A stretch of DNA of 64,000 nt, taken from contig JALGAS010000009.1 of the NCBI GenBank assembly GCA_023078685.1, positions 1,178,001 through 1,242,000 on the forward strand, in the 5' to 3' direction. The notes under the pieces were generated by a model. It was given only the letters and a program-made list of their open reading frames with translations. It did no database searches and was not told the origin of the DNA. Source of the DNA: Neopestalotiopsis rosae (lineage: Eukaryota > Ascomycota > Sordariomycetes > Amphisphaeriales > Sporocadaceae). Positions 53,001-63,280 of this stretch are shown here, one piece after another. Numbering within the stretch: position 1 is the first letter of the stretch; every line of letters begins with the position of its first letter. The position numbers and the translations under genes are program-made.

Positions 53001-55677
53001 CGTGTTGAACCCCTCGAATCCAAACATGAACAAGGTTGACGACGCGGTTCTATTCAGTAGATGGCAGCATGTGTTTCCACGTCCATCAGATATGAAATTG
53101 ATGAAGTGGAAATCCCTGTCCTCGCCGGCTGCCGTTCCTTTGACGACTGAACACTTTCCCACAAAATTGCAATTTGATACAGAGTATCAAAGGTCGCCGT
53201 ACAATATCGCACAGAATAATGACGATGATATGGCCGAGGAGCCCAAATCCCGAGAGCACTTTTTAAGAGAGTTGATTAGTGCGCGGTTTGCTCACGGATT
53301 CCAAGTCGTTATTGGTCCCATGGTAGCTAAAGCTTTCGGCCAGAGACTGATGAAGCTCGTGGACATATTCTCACGAGATCGCGTCGTGGAAGATGGCACG
53401 AGCCTTTTCATGAGCATTGGAAATACAATCCACCAGCTCTCGTGTGTTAATGGCACCGAGGTCGAAGTGAACATTTTCGTGCGCAAGCCTACAGAGTCCT
53501 TCTTGCCAGCAGACCAGCCGCTCCCAATCTACAAACCAGCAATTCGCACCACGTTGGATCCAACCTATGAGCAGCGCCAGATTGACATCGTCACACCCAA
53601 GCCTGAGAAGAATTGGAACTACATTGACTCATACCTTGCGGGCCATTTTGACGAGATGACGGAGAATCTGCGGTTCTGGCGAACGAGATTCGTCTTGATT
53701 CCCATGGGCACCCGCGCCTCCATGTCTGCATCCCACCTTGGACCAGACAACGAAGAAGAGGTGCGACTCGAGGGCATCAAACGGTTGGCGCAAGCCTGGC
53801 AAAGACACCGCTACCTGCCCCCTTCGGAGCATCAATTACAGGTGGCGGGGCGCAAGGCCAAAGATCCTAACCCACTTGATATCATATACAAGACAGAGGA
53901 TCCTTCAGTTGTCGTTGCTGCAGAGATGGATACCCTTCCTTTCTACGAAGGCCCCGAACATTCATCTCGCAAAGGGTTGGTCTCCGACAAGGAACGCTTT
54001 TCAAAACAAAATTTCAATATTACAGCATTGGCTGAAGCAATGCAACAGCCAGCTGAGAATGGCGGAATCAGAATGCAGAACCGTAGATGGCATTTCCGGC
54101 TCCACTACAACTGTTTCATCGGCTCTGACATGACAACATGGCTTCTCGACAACTTTGAAGATCTTGAAAGCCGAGAGGAAGCGGTCGCACTTGGAGAGTC
54201 ATTGATGAGCCCCGACGACGAGCGATCGACAGGGAAAGAGGCAAAAAGGGAGAAGGGTAGGGGACTATTTGTTCATGTCGAGCGGCGGCACAGGTTCCGT
54301 GATGGACAGTACTTCTACCAGATCGCTGGCGAATTTGCAAAACCTCAACCCTCTGGCTGGCTCAACATGAGACGACGCGACTATTCAGTGCCCTCAACAC
54401 CACTTATGGAGCAAGGTCCAAGAGAATCCCCACGCTTAGGTTTCAAGCCTTCGGCGTCCCGACCGATTTCTCTTAACGAGGAAGCGTCACCAACCTCTGG
54501 CGCCACGACCCCTACTGCTTCTGTGGTCGGTGGCAGAAAACCAAAAGTGATGCTTAGCAAATGTATGAGATACGATGTTGATCATCGGAAAAGGTCGTAT
54601 CGACCCGAGCGAATCAATTTGCACTACGATCGGCTTCATAATCCTGATAATTGTTATCACATCCGCATCGACTGGATGAGTGTTACTGCCAAGCTGATTG
54701 AGGATGCCGTGAAGCAATGGGCAGCGACTGCAGCGTCTCATGGCCTTCGTCTGGTTGAAGTCCCCATCGCGGAGGCATGTTCCATTACCGATCAGAGCCC
54801 ATTTAGGAGACCCTACCCCGTCAAGCTCAGTCTACTGCCACCAACTCAGAGACCAGTAACCTACTATGATCCCAATTCCTTCCATGCCCAAACACAACCA
54901 GGGAAGCACTACTACCAGAAGGCCATCTTACGCAAGTTTGACTTTGTGCTCGACGTGGAAGCAGCCTCCAATTTCCCGAGCAATGTGGACGTCAGTTTCT
55001 CGTGGGGCAAGCCCGACTTCAAGTACACGCAGTATATCCACCGTTCTGGAATGCTCTTGGTCGAGATTACAGACGACGGAAACTTTCTCGCGCTGGCCAA
55101 CAGACTATATAGCAACAGGGCGGTTGCCGTGCAAACGAATGCTCCCACTCGCACCGAGTCAGTCCCGACGAACGACCGTGTCGCGCGCCTGATATCGACT
55201 GGTTCTTATACCAGTTATGGTCTGGCTGAGCCAACACCAATCTCCAGCCCATTGTTCAGGCCTGTACTCTTCTCTGCCCAAGCAGCTGCCGCCCGAGAAC
55301 AACAGCATCCACACGCATCACACATGTCACCACGGCTAGGCGCGACAAAGCCCGGCCCGACACACAATCCAGGTCTTGCAACGGGCGAGGCTGAGTCGCT
55401 GGTAAAATCCCTCGAGGACTTTTGCTCCAACGAAGAAGCTTTGGAAGCGTTCTACAAGGAGACACTGGAAAGGGGACCGTCAGCGCCGACGCCTTCGGGC
55501 AGCTTGGTGGGTGACCATGAATCCGTGTCAGACGCCGGAATTCCGACTCTTGGGCTGCCTCCGGGAATCTTGGGCAGTGATCATTTAGCTGGCAACAGTT
55601 TACGCACGACCAGCGCCCCTACGCTAGCCAGCTCACTCAAGATCCGAAGGGGCAGTGTACAAGCACAGCATTTGTGA
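50068..55677 (+). CDS. iml1: Iml1, SEACIT/GATOR1 subunit (DEPDC5 orthologue)
   Basis: Single uninterrupted exon, 1869 aa, starting MSPNSNTSPSAARRSP. Iml1 with Npr2 and Npr3 forms the GATOR1/SEACIT complex at the vacuole, a GTPase-activating complex for the Rag GTPase Gtr1, which switches off TORC1 when amino acids run low and is needed for non-nitrogen-starvation autophagy. Seen: a Ser/Pro-rich N-terminus, KDLSKELKARHSLIEVYLAK (about 148-170), the conserved block with ADMWRLAATEL and GQTVYFMG, and a domain carrying GISIVVISPGSGVFEVEY (near 455) and LPQWLHVSYW. Long Ser-rich spacers follow. A DEP domain lies near 1330-1430 (WHFRLHYNCFIGSDMTTWLLDNFE). The C-terminal part has DWMSVTAKLIEDAVKQWA and FDFVLDVEAASNFP. 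Length is in the usual fungal range. Confidence 0.95.
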   Translation: MSPNSNTSPSAARRSPAQWTSHLRQLSRTSSDRPPSESPRSPGSVSSASTVREAQPPKRVLERTCTVTINESLLNDEVALNVDLLGGGIKVGDLMSILPLRADQDRTSSINYGSLRPANIQRALSSQENANKQEGDTPRRYIFVVKDLSKELKARHSLIEVYLAKQVGDAFGLRKGSQVVLAPVDDVSQAVEASHVELSFRDMYLSRADMWRLAATELSDKTVYKGQTVYFMGTIKATVTSVFVEGRKVHSAFFSHYTRPIFRSESARYVLFIQMASEMWDFDPDDSGEILFYKVVNGFLPALFKKWAMLQVKHLVSIVLFARVEYDMGLTADLASCELLNDYFTGYQTSGDKRPYKDFYRVVVSEMSSGEWTTILHQLKREFNTFRKDISLHHQDVVSAAMNLAEDATDKANMATEIKAESSRAMYGNFLEAISLASSQYAHDYIDRDLLRTGISIVVISPGSGVFEVEYENLRRTTEALVGNGIGIDLICIPKIPLHSVPLFRYRNPLFLEANRRSNPRSVRSRDSTPKAPTPVVGSYNTLSESLSPTKASDGASRLEPIVRLYTDEWAFALPQWLHVSYWTGKSEEALSYHGISLSASEQAGQGAEDFTVRCRLYDLQMRSVLETNEIETPPLFTDPKYPQKLVDADATKKPRDRSTYGPGRLKGADGLYDPVYGFTKFNTDKLTKPGETSIWKQLQAFDDNRSRLPKSRIMLSSSRNKRELEENTRKQLMEDASLFGTSVGDNGKSGHSSTAFPSSLTSVNQSTSSTPSGSMPSTRRDSAASSMQPRPMSAIKMPKLMRQISLGQKGFGIAAPKAATAEIIAENVNALHAGQQTQTASKISQQTPKKARFEPSSPQIIGSGRSFSSLDQAKSNLSEQLQDLVQATPSRPIYIKAAASNAEEESDLKVGTIRAHDPSLATPRPKTLGRQDQDQKFSSMLRAEDAQKVYNSKLLAGAIPELPSTLSPSTAMAPWLVVLNPSNPNMNKVDDAVLFSRWQHVFPRPSDMKLMKWKSLSSPAAVPLTTEHFPTKLQFDTEYQRSPYNIAQNNDDDMAEEPKSREHFLRELISARFAHGFQVVIGPMVAKAFGQRLMKLVDIFSRDRVVEDGTSLFMSIGNTIHQLSCVNGTEVEVNIFVRKPTESFLPADQPLPIYKPAIRTTLDPTYEQRQIDIVTPKPEKNWNYIDSYLAGHFDEMTENLRFWRTRFVLIPMGTRASMSASHLGPDNEEEVRLEGIKRLAQAWQRHRYLPPSEHQLQVAGRKAKDPNPLDIIYKTEDPSVVVAAEMDTLPFYEGPEHSSRKGLVSDKERFSKQNFNITALAEAMQQPAENGGIRMQNRRWHFRLHYNCFIGSDMTTWLLDNFEDLESREEAVALGESLMSPDDERSTGKEAKREKGRGLFVHVERRHRFRDGQYFYQIAGEFAKPQPSGWLNMRRRDYSVPSTPLMEQGPRESPRLGFKPSASRPISLNEEASPTSGATTPTASVVGGRKPKVMLSKCMRYDVDHRKRSYRPERINLHYDRLHNPDNCYHIRIDWMSVTAKLIEDAVKQWAATAASHGLRLVEVPIAEACSITDQSPFRRPYPVKLSLLPPTQRPVTYYDPNSFHAQTQPGKHYYQKAILRKFDFVLDVEAASNFPSNVDVSFSWGKPDFKYTQYIHRSGMLLVEITDDGNFLALANRLYSNRAVAVQTNAPTRTESVPTNDRVARLISTGSYTSYGLAEPTPISSPLFRPVLFSAQAAAAREQQHPHASHMSPRLGATKPGPTHNPGLATGEAESLVKSLEDFCSNEEALEAFYKETLERGPSAPTPSGSLVGDHESVSDAGIPTLGLPPGILGSDHLAGNSLRTTSAPTLASSLKIRRGSVQAQHL

Positions 55678-57410
55678 ACATGCATATCAAGGAATCAGAG
55701 GCAGAGCTGAGAGACATGAGTGGCAGGACTTATCGTCTATCAAGGTGGGGTAGGATTGAAATGTCCACCGGCAGTTGACTATGATGATGCCTGGAGTCTT
55801 TACGTAGGTACAGAGGTAGTGTTGATTATGCTACATACATATGCCCTGAAAGGATCCCGGTCCCCAGATCTCAGACGCACCTTTCTAGCGTATCGGGAGA
55901 AGCCTGGAAGGTGAAGCGCCATTGCTCAGCCACGCTGTCATTGCCCAACCTCCACGAATGACTTTTAGATAGACGGTTGCACAGAAGCTCAATGACGGAT
56001 TTCCAAGAGAGAACAAGGGCGCTTGGACACCCTGGTATTGCGCTCGCTTTCTCATTGGTTCGTGTATTCGTTCATATACCCCAAAACAAAAAAGATTTTG
56101 GGGAAATTTCCCTCGAGGACATGGGCCACGTAGTACTGGGCATCTTGGCGCCAATCACCATTTTGAATCATTTCACCCACATATGCCACACACTGAGACT
56201 TTCCCTTTTGTTGTTGCCCGTGATACGGCTTGTACGGGAGAGACCGGGGCGCGTTATTCAGACAGGTATTTCGTTTTGGTGACGCGGGATAAGAAATTCT
56301 CTCACATCCGTTGTCTTATTGAGGGCAGAGCTTATACTGTGATAAAGTAAGTGGTATTTCCTTTTCGCGCACGCGAAGGAATACGCGAGCTCTGAGCGGG
56401 AATGTTTCAAGATTGTCCGGTGGGCTGATCGTCCCTAAAAAAGATTTGGGCCTTTGGGCTTACTACGAACTAACCTACTACTTGAGACGAAACGGGCAGT
56501 CTTGCTTGTCGAGGAGGGTTGAATGGGGCCATTTTACGTACATACCTTAAAAAAAAAGTACGTGGGGAACGGGGAGGTATTTACAGATGCGAGAACGAGA
56601 ACGTGTGCGAGCTTTCGTACTCTTTACTGTTTCCGCCCGGGCGAGCACTATGAGTGAACATATTGCTAAGAAATAAGACTGATACTATTGCGCGGCTATG
56701 CAAAAGGCAATTAATCAAAAAGAGAGAGTACAGGCCACGATACGCCCTGCAAATGCGGGCGGGTTGCGCAAAAGACCGAGCGAGAAAAAACCGAGACTCC
56801 CGAGGTACCAATAGATTGCAGCGCCCAGTATTGATATTTCCATCAATCTTTTCTTTTACACAGTTGTCGTTTTTCGGGCACCGAAGCGCAAATACCGTAT
56901 CATAAAAGTAATGAGCTTTTACTGCCGGAATGGTTACAAAACAAGTTTGATGCGCGCAGCCTGATTTTGGCATGTCGTTTCGTTTCTGTCGCTTCAAGGT
57001 TCGGTGGCGGCGGCCCTCACAAGGGAAAAAAACGTTCGAACCACCCTAACACAGGCTGTAAGCCGGGGCTAATGCCGACCGCTTATTTGCAAACGGGGAG
57101 CACATGTTTTACGGCAGAGACCAAGATCTTTGGTGAGATTTGTGTGCGTATTGCTCTTTTTTTTGATGATGGCATTCCTGACGAGAAACGTCATATGATA
57201 CTTTTAGCTCCCGAGGCGCGGGAAGGAATGTGGTGGTGGTTTTTGTTTTGGTCTCGTTTAATCGCTTGCCAGCTTGCCAAGCGTGCATTTTTGGCACCTT
57301 GCTTGTTCCTCTTTCAGTTGGCAGTTGGCAAAAGCTTTCCAAGAGACTTGGAGATCTGGGGGAAATGCTTGACTCAACTTGGCGATAGTGTGAAGCTTCT
57401 CCTAGGTCGT

Positions 57411-57533
57411 CTTGGTTCAACTCTTAGAGTCTTGGGAGTTTCTTGGGAGTTCTTGGTTCAGATCACCAAGACTTTTGGACTTCTTGGGAGAGTCTTGGGA
57501 GAGTTCTTGCCCAAGAGCTTGGAAAGCTTGGTT
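57411..57533. repeat. Degenerate TCTTGGGAG-type repeat patch
   Basis: At least four near-copies of TCTTGGGAG, interspersed with CTTGGTTCA and inverted CCAAGACTT or CCCAAGAG words, in about 120 nt. Partial inverted symmetry could allow hairpins. Confidence 0.6.
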
Positions 57534-57590
57534 GCATGGTTTCGCGCACTAACGCTGCACTCCGTACTAACGATTTTGACATCGCGCTTC

Positions 57591-57614
57591 ACCTCTGCAC
57601 CTCTGCACCTCTGC
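57591..57614. repeat. Three tandem ACCTCTGC units
   Basis: Perfect 8-nt units in non-coding DNA. Confidence 0.9.
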
Positions 57615-57796
57615 ATCTCAACGGGCGGGCAATGATGTCGACTCACGCGTCATCATGGAATTGAGACTCGTACCCATTTGACAGCGCAGCAGAAAAAGAA
57701 TAAGACGACTATCCACTCGAGAGGTTGGACTCTCAGACACGCAGAACCAAAGAAAACCCGAATCAAGAATGCGGTGAGGATCAGACAGTAAGAGGG

Positions 57797-57817
57797 AAAA
57801 AAAAAAAAAAAAAAAAA
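57797..57817. repeat. A21 homopolymer
   Basis: Uninterrupted A-run. Might be the tail of an old retroposed copy, but no target duplication was recognised. Confidence 0.9.
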
Positions 57818-59737
57818 GGTTCAGTGCACCGTTGCACCGCTACGGACCGTCGCAGCCAGCCCAGAAATGGCCTTGATGGAATGCTGTCATCTCCCGAGTC
57901 GAATGCATACCGTGTTCCAATATATTCTGCAATATCCATGCGACAGAGTACAGAGAATCTGGGAGGTACCTACATGTGCTGCTGCCTTTGCATATCTATT
58001 GCGTGCGTATACTCATTACCGGGGCGACGGACTATTGTCCAGGGCGGACAGCCTGACGAGATAGATCAAAATGTCTGATTATGTATTTGATGTGCCGTGT
58101 CAGTACTTCATCATTAGCCTTTCACACTGCATCCTCCTGGCAACCATCTCGTAGATACCGAAGCAGACAGCCTTCAAGGTAGATAAGCCCGCATCAATCC
58201 CGCTGGGCAATTCACTCTCATTTGCCGCCCTCTGCGTGCCCTCCACGTCTCGATGACGGAGGTTTTGCTGGCTGCTGTGACTTGTCACTGACTTGTTCAA
58301 TCCGCTCCAAACCAGTCAACTGGAGAACGTGGTTGCGTGGAGGCCTCCAGTACCATTCAAATTTAAAAACCTTCGTCGCTCCATCCATTCGTGGGTCTGC
58401 TGGTTTTAGCATTCCCAGCACCACTTAGTCAGGGCCAACCCACAGCTAAGCTGTTGGTGCTGCTAAGCGCCAATGTAGGTTTGCTGTCTCTGAGTAAGTT
58501 GTCATGTTTTGTAGCAAAAGGATTCTTTTGCGTTTTTTGTTCTATTCTGATGCGATATGCGCTTGCTTCCCATTATTCTTGGGGTCAAGTTTCGAGCTCG
58601 CTGTCTGACTGGAAAAGGGTACTGCAAACGGGATCCAAGCCAGGGGGGTCTGAATGGATTTGCTTGGACAAGCAGGCTTGGCTTTAATTCCTAACAGGCC
58701 CCCTGGTCGGTAGAACAGTTCGATAGCGGGGACCGAAGATGGACTTTTGAAATTACAGACCGAGCAGACTAGGAGTTAACAGGAGTTAGAGGCCCCAGAG
58801 GAGTTAGACGACTTTGTTTCCCCCGGATTCATTGGTCTCTCGTCCGTTGGTGCGAAAGCCATAGCATATGAAACTCCTTTATTCGCTTGCTGCGTGTAAA
58901 TCAATGCCGCGCTGTTCAATGGTGGTAGCTGCCAATCTTATTACAGTACGTAGGACTGCTAGAAGACAGAGAAGGAGCAGAATCGACGCTCAATTGATAT
59001 CATCTCTCCTGTTCCACGTTGCGTTGTCCTGCTCGTCTGCCCTTGTCCAGTTCCGGACTCTGACTTTCCCTGTTTTTTGCAGTCGACACAATCAACAAAC
59101 CTTTACACTCCTTTCACCTTCCTTCAACTTTTTTTTATTTTCAAGTTCTGAATCAGAACCAACAGTGAATTCCCAGTTTCCAAGTCCGTGCTTGGCGCTG
59201 GTTCGACTTTTTAATAAGTGACCGACCAGCATTCCCATTTCCTGCTTCGGCCTGGAGAGAAGAACTGCCACAATCTTCCCTATAAGCAGCAACACAGCCA
59301 TAGGAAGGCGAAAAACATTCGACACCAGCAGCAACGCGAAACCATCTGCAGGTTGCGCTTCAAACGAAACCCACTATTCAGAGTTGGTTACGACTGTCTC
59401 CCGTACAGCCTACAAAACTATCTCAAGTGCTTCGTACACTATCCCTCTTTATACTTGTTACGCGCAACCAGAGAGGAGCAGCAGCAACACAGCACAAGGC
59501 GAAGCCTTTCGATAGTGCTTCTCGCAACCAACTCGCCTCGGAGATACTCACCGGGGATTCCATTGGTTCCCTCTTTTACTTCTCATACCTACCTACTTGA
59601 TGCACGGCATTCCATAAGGTTCAGCACAAACACAAGAGGCGAAACTGTCATTACGAAATCATCATCATCGATCAAGAACAACAACCACAATCATCACGGA
59701 CGTACCGATCCTCTATTTGTGAGGCAAACCAGACAAG

Positions 59738-59759
59738 ATGTCTAGTTCTAGGAATCGTT
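59738..59759 (+). CDS. Possible remote first coding exon of the CAX gene
   Basis: ATGTCTAGTTCTAGGAATCG begins this 22-nt exon. It has a good start context (ACAAGATG), follows a typical CAA-rich leader, and is followed directly by the consensus donor GTAAGT at 59760. Joining to an acceptor at 60905-60906 (CCACTTAAG) gives MSSSRNRSI in frame with the MPGSNKNR start at 60912. The intron would be 1147 nt, long for this genome. It may instead start a separate short transcript or an upstream frame. Confidence 0.35.
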
Positions 59760-60911
59760 GTAAGTTGGCATTTTTCCACTGTCGCGCGTTCATGTCTTTG
59801 CATTACCCCAATTTCCCTCCTTACTCGGAGTTTCGGGCAACTGCCGAGACGGCGGCAGCAGCATCAATCAGCACACCTTCACGGGCGGAGACACAGAACA
59901 ACAGAAAGATGGGTTCAGTCAGCCAAAGAAAAAGAGAGACAGCCACTATGATGGCATCCTATCCAGGTCACAACAGTTGCCAGTAGCAGCAGCCGCCAGC
60001 CAAGTCCAGCATGGCCAGTCATGACTTTCCCCCTAAGAGAACAGGACCCGCCCTATGCCGCCCAGTCAAAATGCGAGCGTCGCATGCGCCAGCGAGAAAG
60101 AAAAAATCAACATGAGTTGATGAGAGGGCCACTGGGCCCCAGGAGAAGTCTAATTTGCGCGGCCGGGTGCTAGCCCGAATCCATTGGCGTGCCACTGGGG
60201 CTACACACTACCTTACTCCCCTACCCTACCAAGCCTGCCTACAACCTACCATACCTACCTCCAAGGTACCGACCTATGGGGGATCGTGGATGCAATTGCA
60301 TGCAGGGTGAAGGCCCCCAGGCGCTCCGAGATGGTGCTAGGCTACCTGGGGCCGGGCGACGCTCCTTGCTGCGGTCAAGCCTGTTTCTGACTCCGCTCCC
60401 CACTATCGTCCACGACGCTTGACGCCAAAGCGAGATCTCCGATGTCATGGCTCGACTCCCTGCCTGTGTACCGTTCGTTTGCCTTGCTCTGCTGCTCTTG
60501 TTTCCATTTGGCCCGTTCGTCCATTCATCATTCTATCCAACACTGCCTGCTTTTTGCCTGCATCTTCCTTCATCTCAACTTCTTTCTTTCCCCAATCGGG
60601 CTACCGTTTGTTTTTTCTTACATCTCACGCACCCACCAAATTTGGCTGCTGTTATTCACAGCGCATTCAGCCCATCGTTTCCCATTTCTTTCCCATTCAA
60701 CAACTTTCTGCCAATGGCATAATTCGAATACGCAGACAAACATATTCCTTTGTCACAGCCCCCCTTTTTATTCCCACCCTTCCAACTACGTACACAAGCG
60801 ATCATCGCATATATACAACGTGTTACTCGAAAAGCGTGTGGCTGCCCGCCCGCGGCGCCAAGATCATTGCCTGCCAAACCGATACACTACAATTTTTCCA
60901 CTTAAGCCATA
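59760..60911. other. CAX 5' region or long first intron
   Basis: Pyrimidine-rich with many ACCTACC-like words at 60200-60270 and long C/T stretches at 60450-60700. No independent gene supported. Either a leader/promoter or the intron proposed above. Confidence 0.45.
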
Positions 60912-62667
60912 ATGCCGGGGTCTAACAAAAACCGATTAGCATTCAACCTCACCAAGTTCAAGGCCGCCGCCCGGCGCGAGAGCCGTAAACATGCATGGGA
61001 CATTCCCTTCATCTCAAAGCGCGCAAGCACAACGCCAGTTGATGTAGAGAGCGGTGAACATCATGCAACGCAATTAAGGAACGTTCAAACCGATCCTGGA
61101 AGAAGCAGTAGAAACTACGATGAGGAGGCCGGAAGCCCATCTTCGGCCCATGGAGATACGTCCGGTATGAGGCGGAGAACGCCAAGTGAGAAGGAGACGA
61201 ATGGCAATGGTGTACCCGGCAGCCCAACCAACAACAAGAAGGAGGAGAAGGAAGAGCCAAAGCTCAAGTTGGGATTCATCAGACACGTCGAGCCGAAGGA
61301 GAAGTATACAGTCGCCAACCAACTCCGAAACACAGTATTCAATTCATGGTTGAACATCCTCTTCATCGCCATTCCCGCTGGATTCGCCTGCCACTACGCC
61401 GGAATCGACGGACGTATCTCGTTTGCTGTCAACTTTATCGCCATCATTCCTCTTGCTGCTCTGCTCAGTTTCGGAACCGAGGAAGTCGCCTTGAGAACTG
61501 GTGAGACCATTGGTGGTTTGATCAATGCTACCTTCGGAAATGCCGTCGAGTTGATTGTCGCCATCGAAGCTCTGCTCAAGAACGAGATCGAAGTTGTCAA
61601 GACTTCGCTGATTGGCAGTATCCTCTCCAACTTGCTCCTGGTTCTCGGCATGTGCTTCTTCTTTGGTGGATTTGGTCGTCAAGTGCAGTACTTCAACAAG
61701 ACAGTGGCTCAGACTGCCGCCAGTCTGCTCGCTCTGGCCGTGGCTAGTAACATTATCCCGACCGTTTTTGCGGAATATGTTGATGGTGACGACACCAACG
61801 GCCCAGCGACCGACGCGAAAGATATTGCCTCCCTGTCTCGTGGCACCAGTGTTATCCTCTTGGTCGTCTATGCCGCATACCTCGTCTTCCAGCTCAAGAC
61901 GCACATTGAGGTTTTCAATGAGCCTTCGCAGAAGGTCGAGAGAACCCCTCTCCGCAAGCGCGCTTCGAAAGAGGGTGTCGATGGATTGATCCAGGCTGGA
62001 ACCGCTGTAGGCGCCTCGACTGGAGCTCCTTCCATCAAGGACAAGGATTCTCAGGAAAGCCCTCTGGCCCCAAACAACCTCCACCGCCACAATAACGTTG
62101 AGGACGACGAGGAGGAAGAAGAGGAGAAGGCTACTCTCGCCGGCTGGGTTGCCATTCTCACGCTTCTCATTTCCACGGTTCTTGTCGCCTTCTGTGCCGA
62201 GTTCATGGTTGAGGGTATCTCTAGTATCACTGAGAGTGGAGTCAGCGTCGAGTTTGTCGGTCTTATTCTGCTTCCTATCGTCGGAAACGCCGCTGAGCAC
62301 GCCACTGCCGTTACTGTTGCGATCAAGGACAAGATGGATCTCGCCATTGGTGTCGCTGTAGGCTCTTCCATGCAGGTTTCGCTTTTCCTGATCCCCTTCC
62401 TTGTTATTGTTGGCTGGGGCAAGGGTATTGAGGATATGAACCTGGCATTCGACACGTTCCAGGTTGCAGTCGTTTTCGTGACTGTTTTGCTTGTCAACTA
62501 TCTGATTGCAGATGGCGAAAGTCACTGGCTAGAAGGCTTCCTTCTGATATGTCTATATTTGATTATAGCGGTCTGCTCATGGTGTAAGTTTTGTCGATGG
62601 ATGATCACTCAATTTACATGTACTAACATTTCTCTTAGGGTACCCTACCAGCGGCGATGTCGTATAG
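60912..62667 (+). CDS. vcx1: Vacuolar Ca2+/H+ exchanger (CAX family)
   Basis: Two exons from this start, 60912-62583 and 62639-62667; intron 62584-62638 (GTAAGT, branch TACTAAC, TCTTAG). The product is 566 aa ending SWWYPTSGDVV. It should exchange cytosolic Ca2+ for vacuolar H+. Seen: a basic hydrophilic N-terminus of about 130 residues, eleven expected membrane helices, and the two inverted-repeat ion-binding signatures GNAVELIVAIEAL (near 210) and GNAAEHATAVTVA (near 460). Between the two halves lies a loop ending in the acidic run EDDEEEEEE, usual for CAX proteins. Helix LSFGTEEVALRTGETIGGLINATFG precedes the first signature. CAX genes are often induced through calcineurin-Crz1; no site was proved. 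A remote upstream exon may extend the N-terminus by nine residues. Confidence 0.95.
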
Positions 62668-63280
62668 AAATTCGCCCATCTTTCTTTCTATGTATATTTG
62701 CAACACCGTAAATATTTAAATGTTTCTAGTAATGTCTTCTTTGCGCTCGACTTAGAAAAGGACATGAATCCGTTTTGGCGACGAGAGTTGTCATCAACGA
62801 TAGTGCAGACAGCAGCAGTATATCTGCTAGACTGCTAGAGCCCACCACGCCTTTGACTGTCCTATTTTACACAGACTGGCGGGTTGCAAAACCGTTATCA
62901 AACGCTGGTCTACAGGACTACAGAGGCTGCCATTCCTTCTCTTTTCACCATTTATGGACTATGCTTGGTTGAAAGGGCAGTAACAGAAGACCACATATAC
63001 CCACTTCTCACGAGACATTAAAAAAGTTGTTCTTCATTTTGGCATTAAAGAGCCTATTTAGGGACTAGGATAAGAGGAATAAAAAGAATGAAAATACTAA
63101 ATGAATAAATAAATAATTTCCATACTGTACCTGTCACCAGTTTCAAAATGCAAAGAGGCGTGAGCGACGGCCACTTGAAGATGGGATTACAGTGCAATTT
63201 CATTACCTGAACAAATCGTTCGTATGCTTGTTCAGAGACATTGCCATATATTGTTATCCAAGTTTACAAAATATATCCAT
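62668..63280. other. Convergent 3' region, CAX and P450
   Basis: AT-rich, non-coding. Nothing else seen. Confidence 0.6.

Larger units (their letters stand above)
55678..59737. other. 4-kb gene-poor tract, iml1 to CAX exchanger
   Basis: No gene supported. A repeat-rich patch around 57411-57533 carries degenerate copies of TCTTGGGAG, followed by three ACCTCTGC units at 57591-57614 and a 21-A run at 57797-57817. The longest frame here (56967-57635) runs through this repetitive patch and is not called. Pyrimidine- and CAA-rich sequence before 59738 looks like a fungal 5' UTR. Confidence 0.45.

Noticed and set aside
56967..57635. 222-codon frame as a gene
   Set aside because: It starts at an unlikely context and runs through the TCTTGGGAG repeat patch and ACCTCTGC units; its length is explained by repetition.
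61344..62525. 393-codon antisense frame across the CAX gene
   Set aside because: It mirrors the codon bias of the sense gene, and its translation lacks any family motif.
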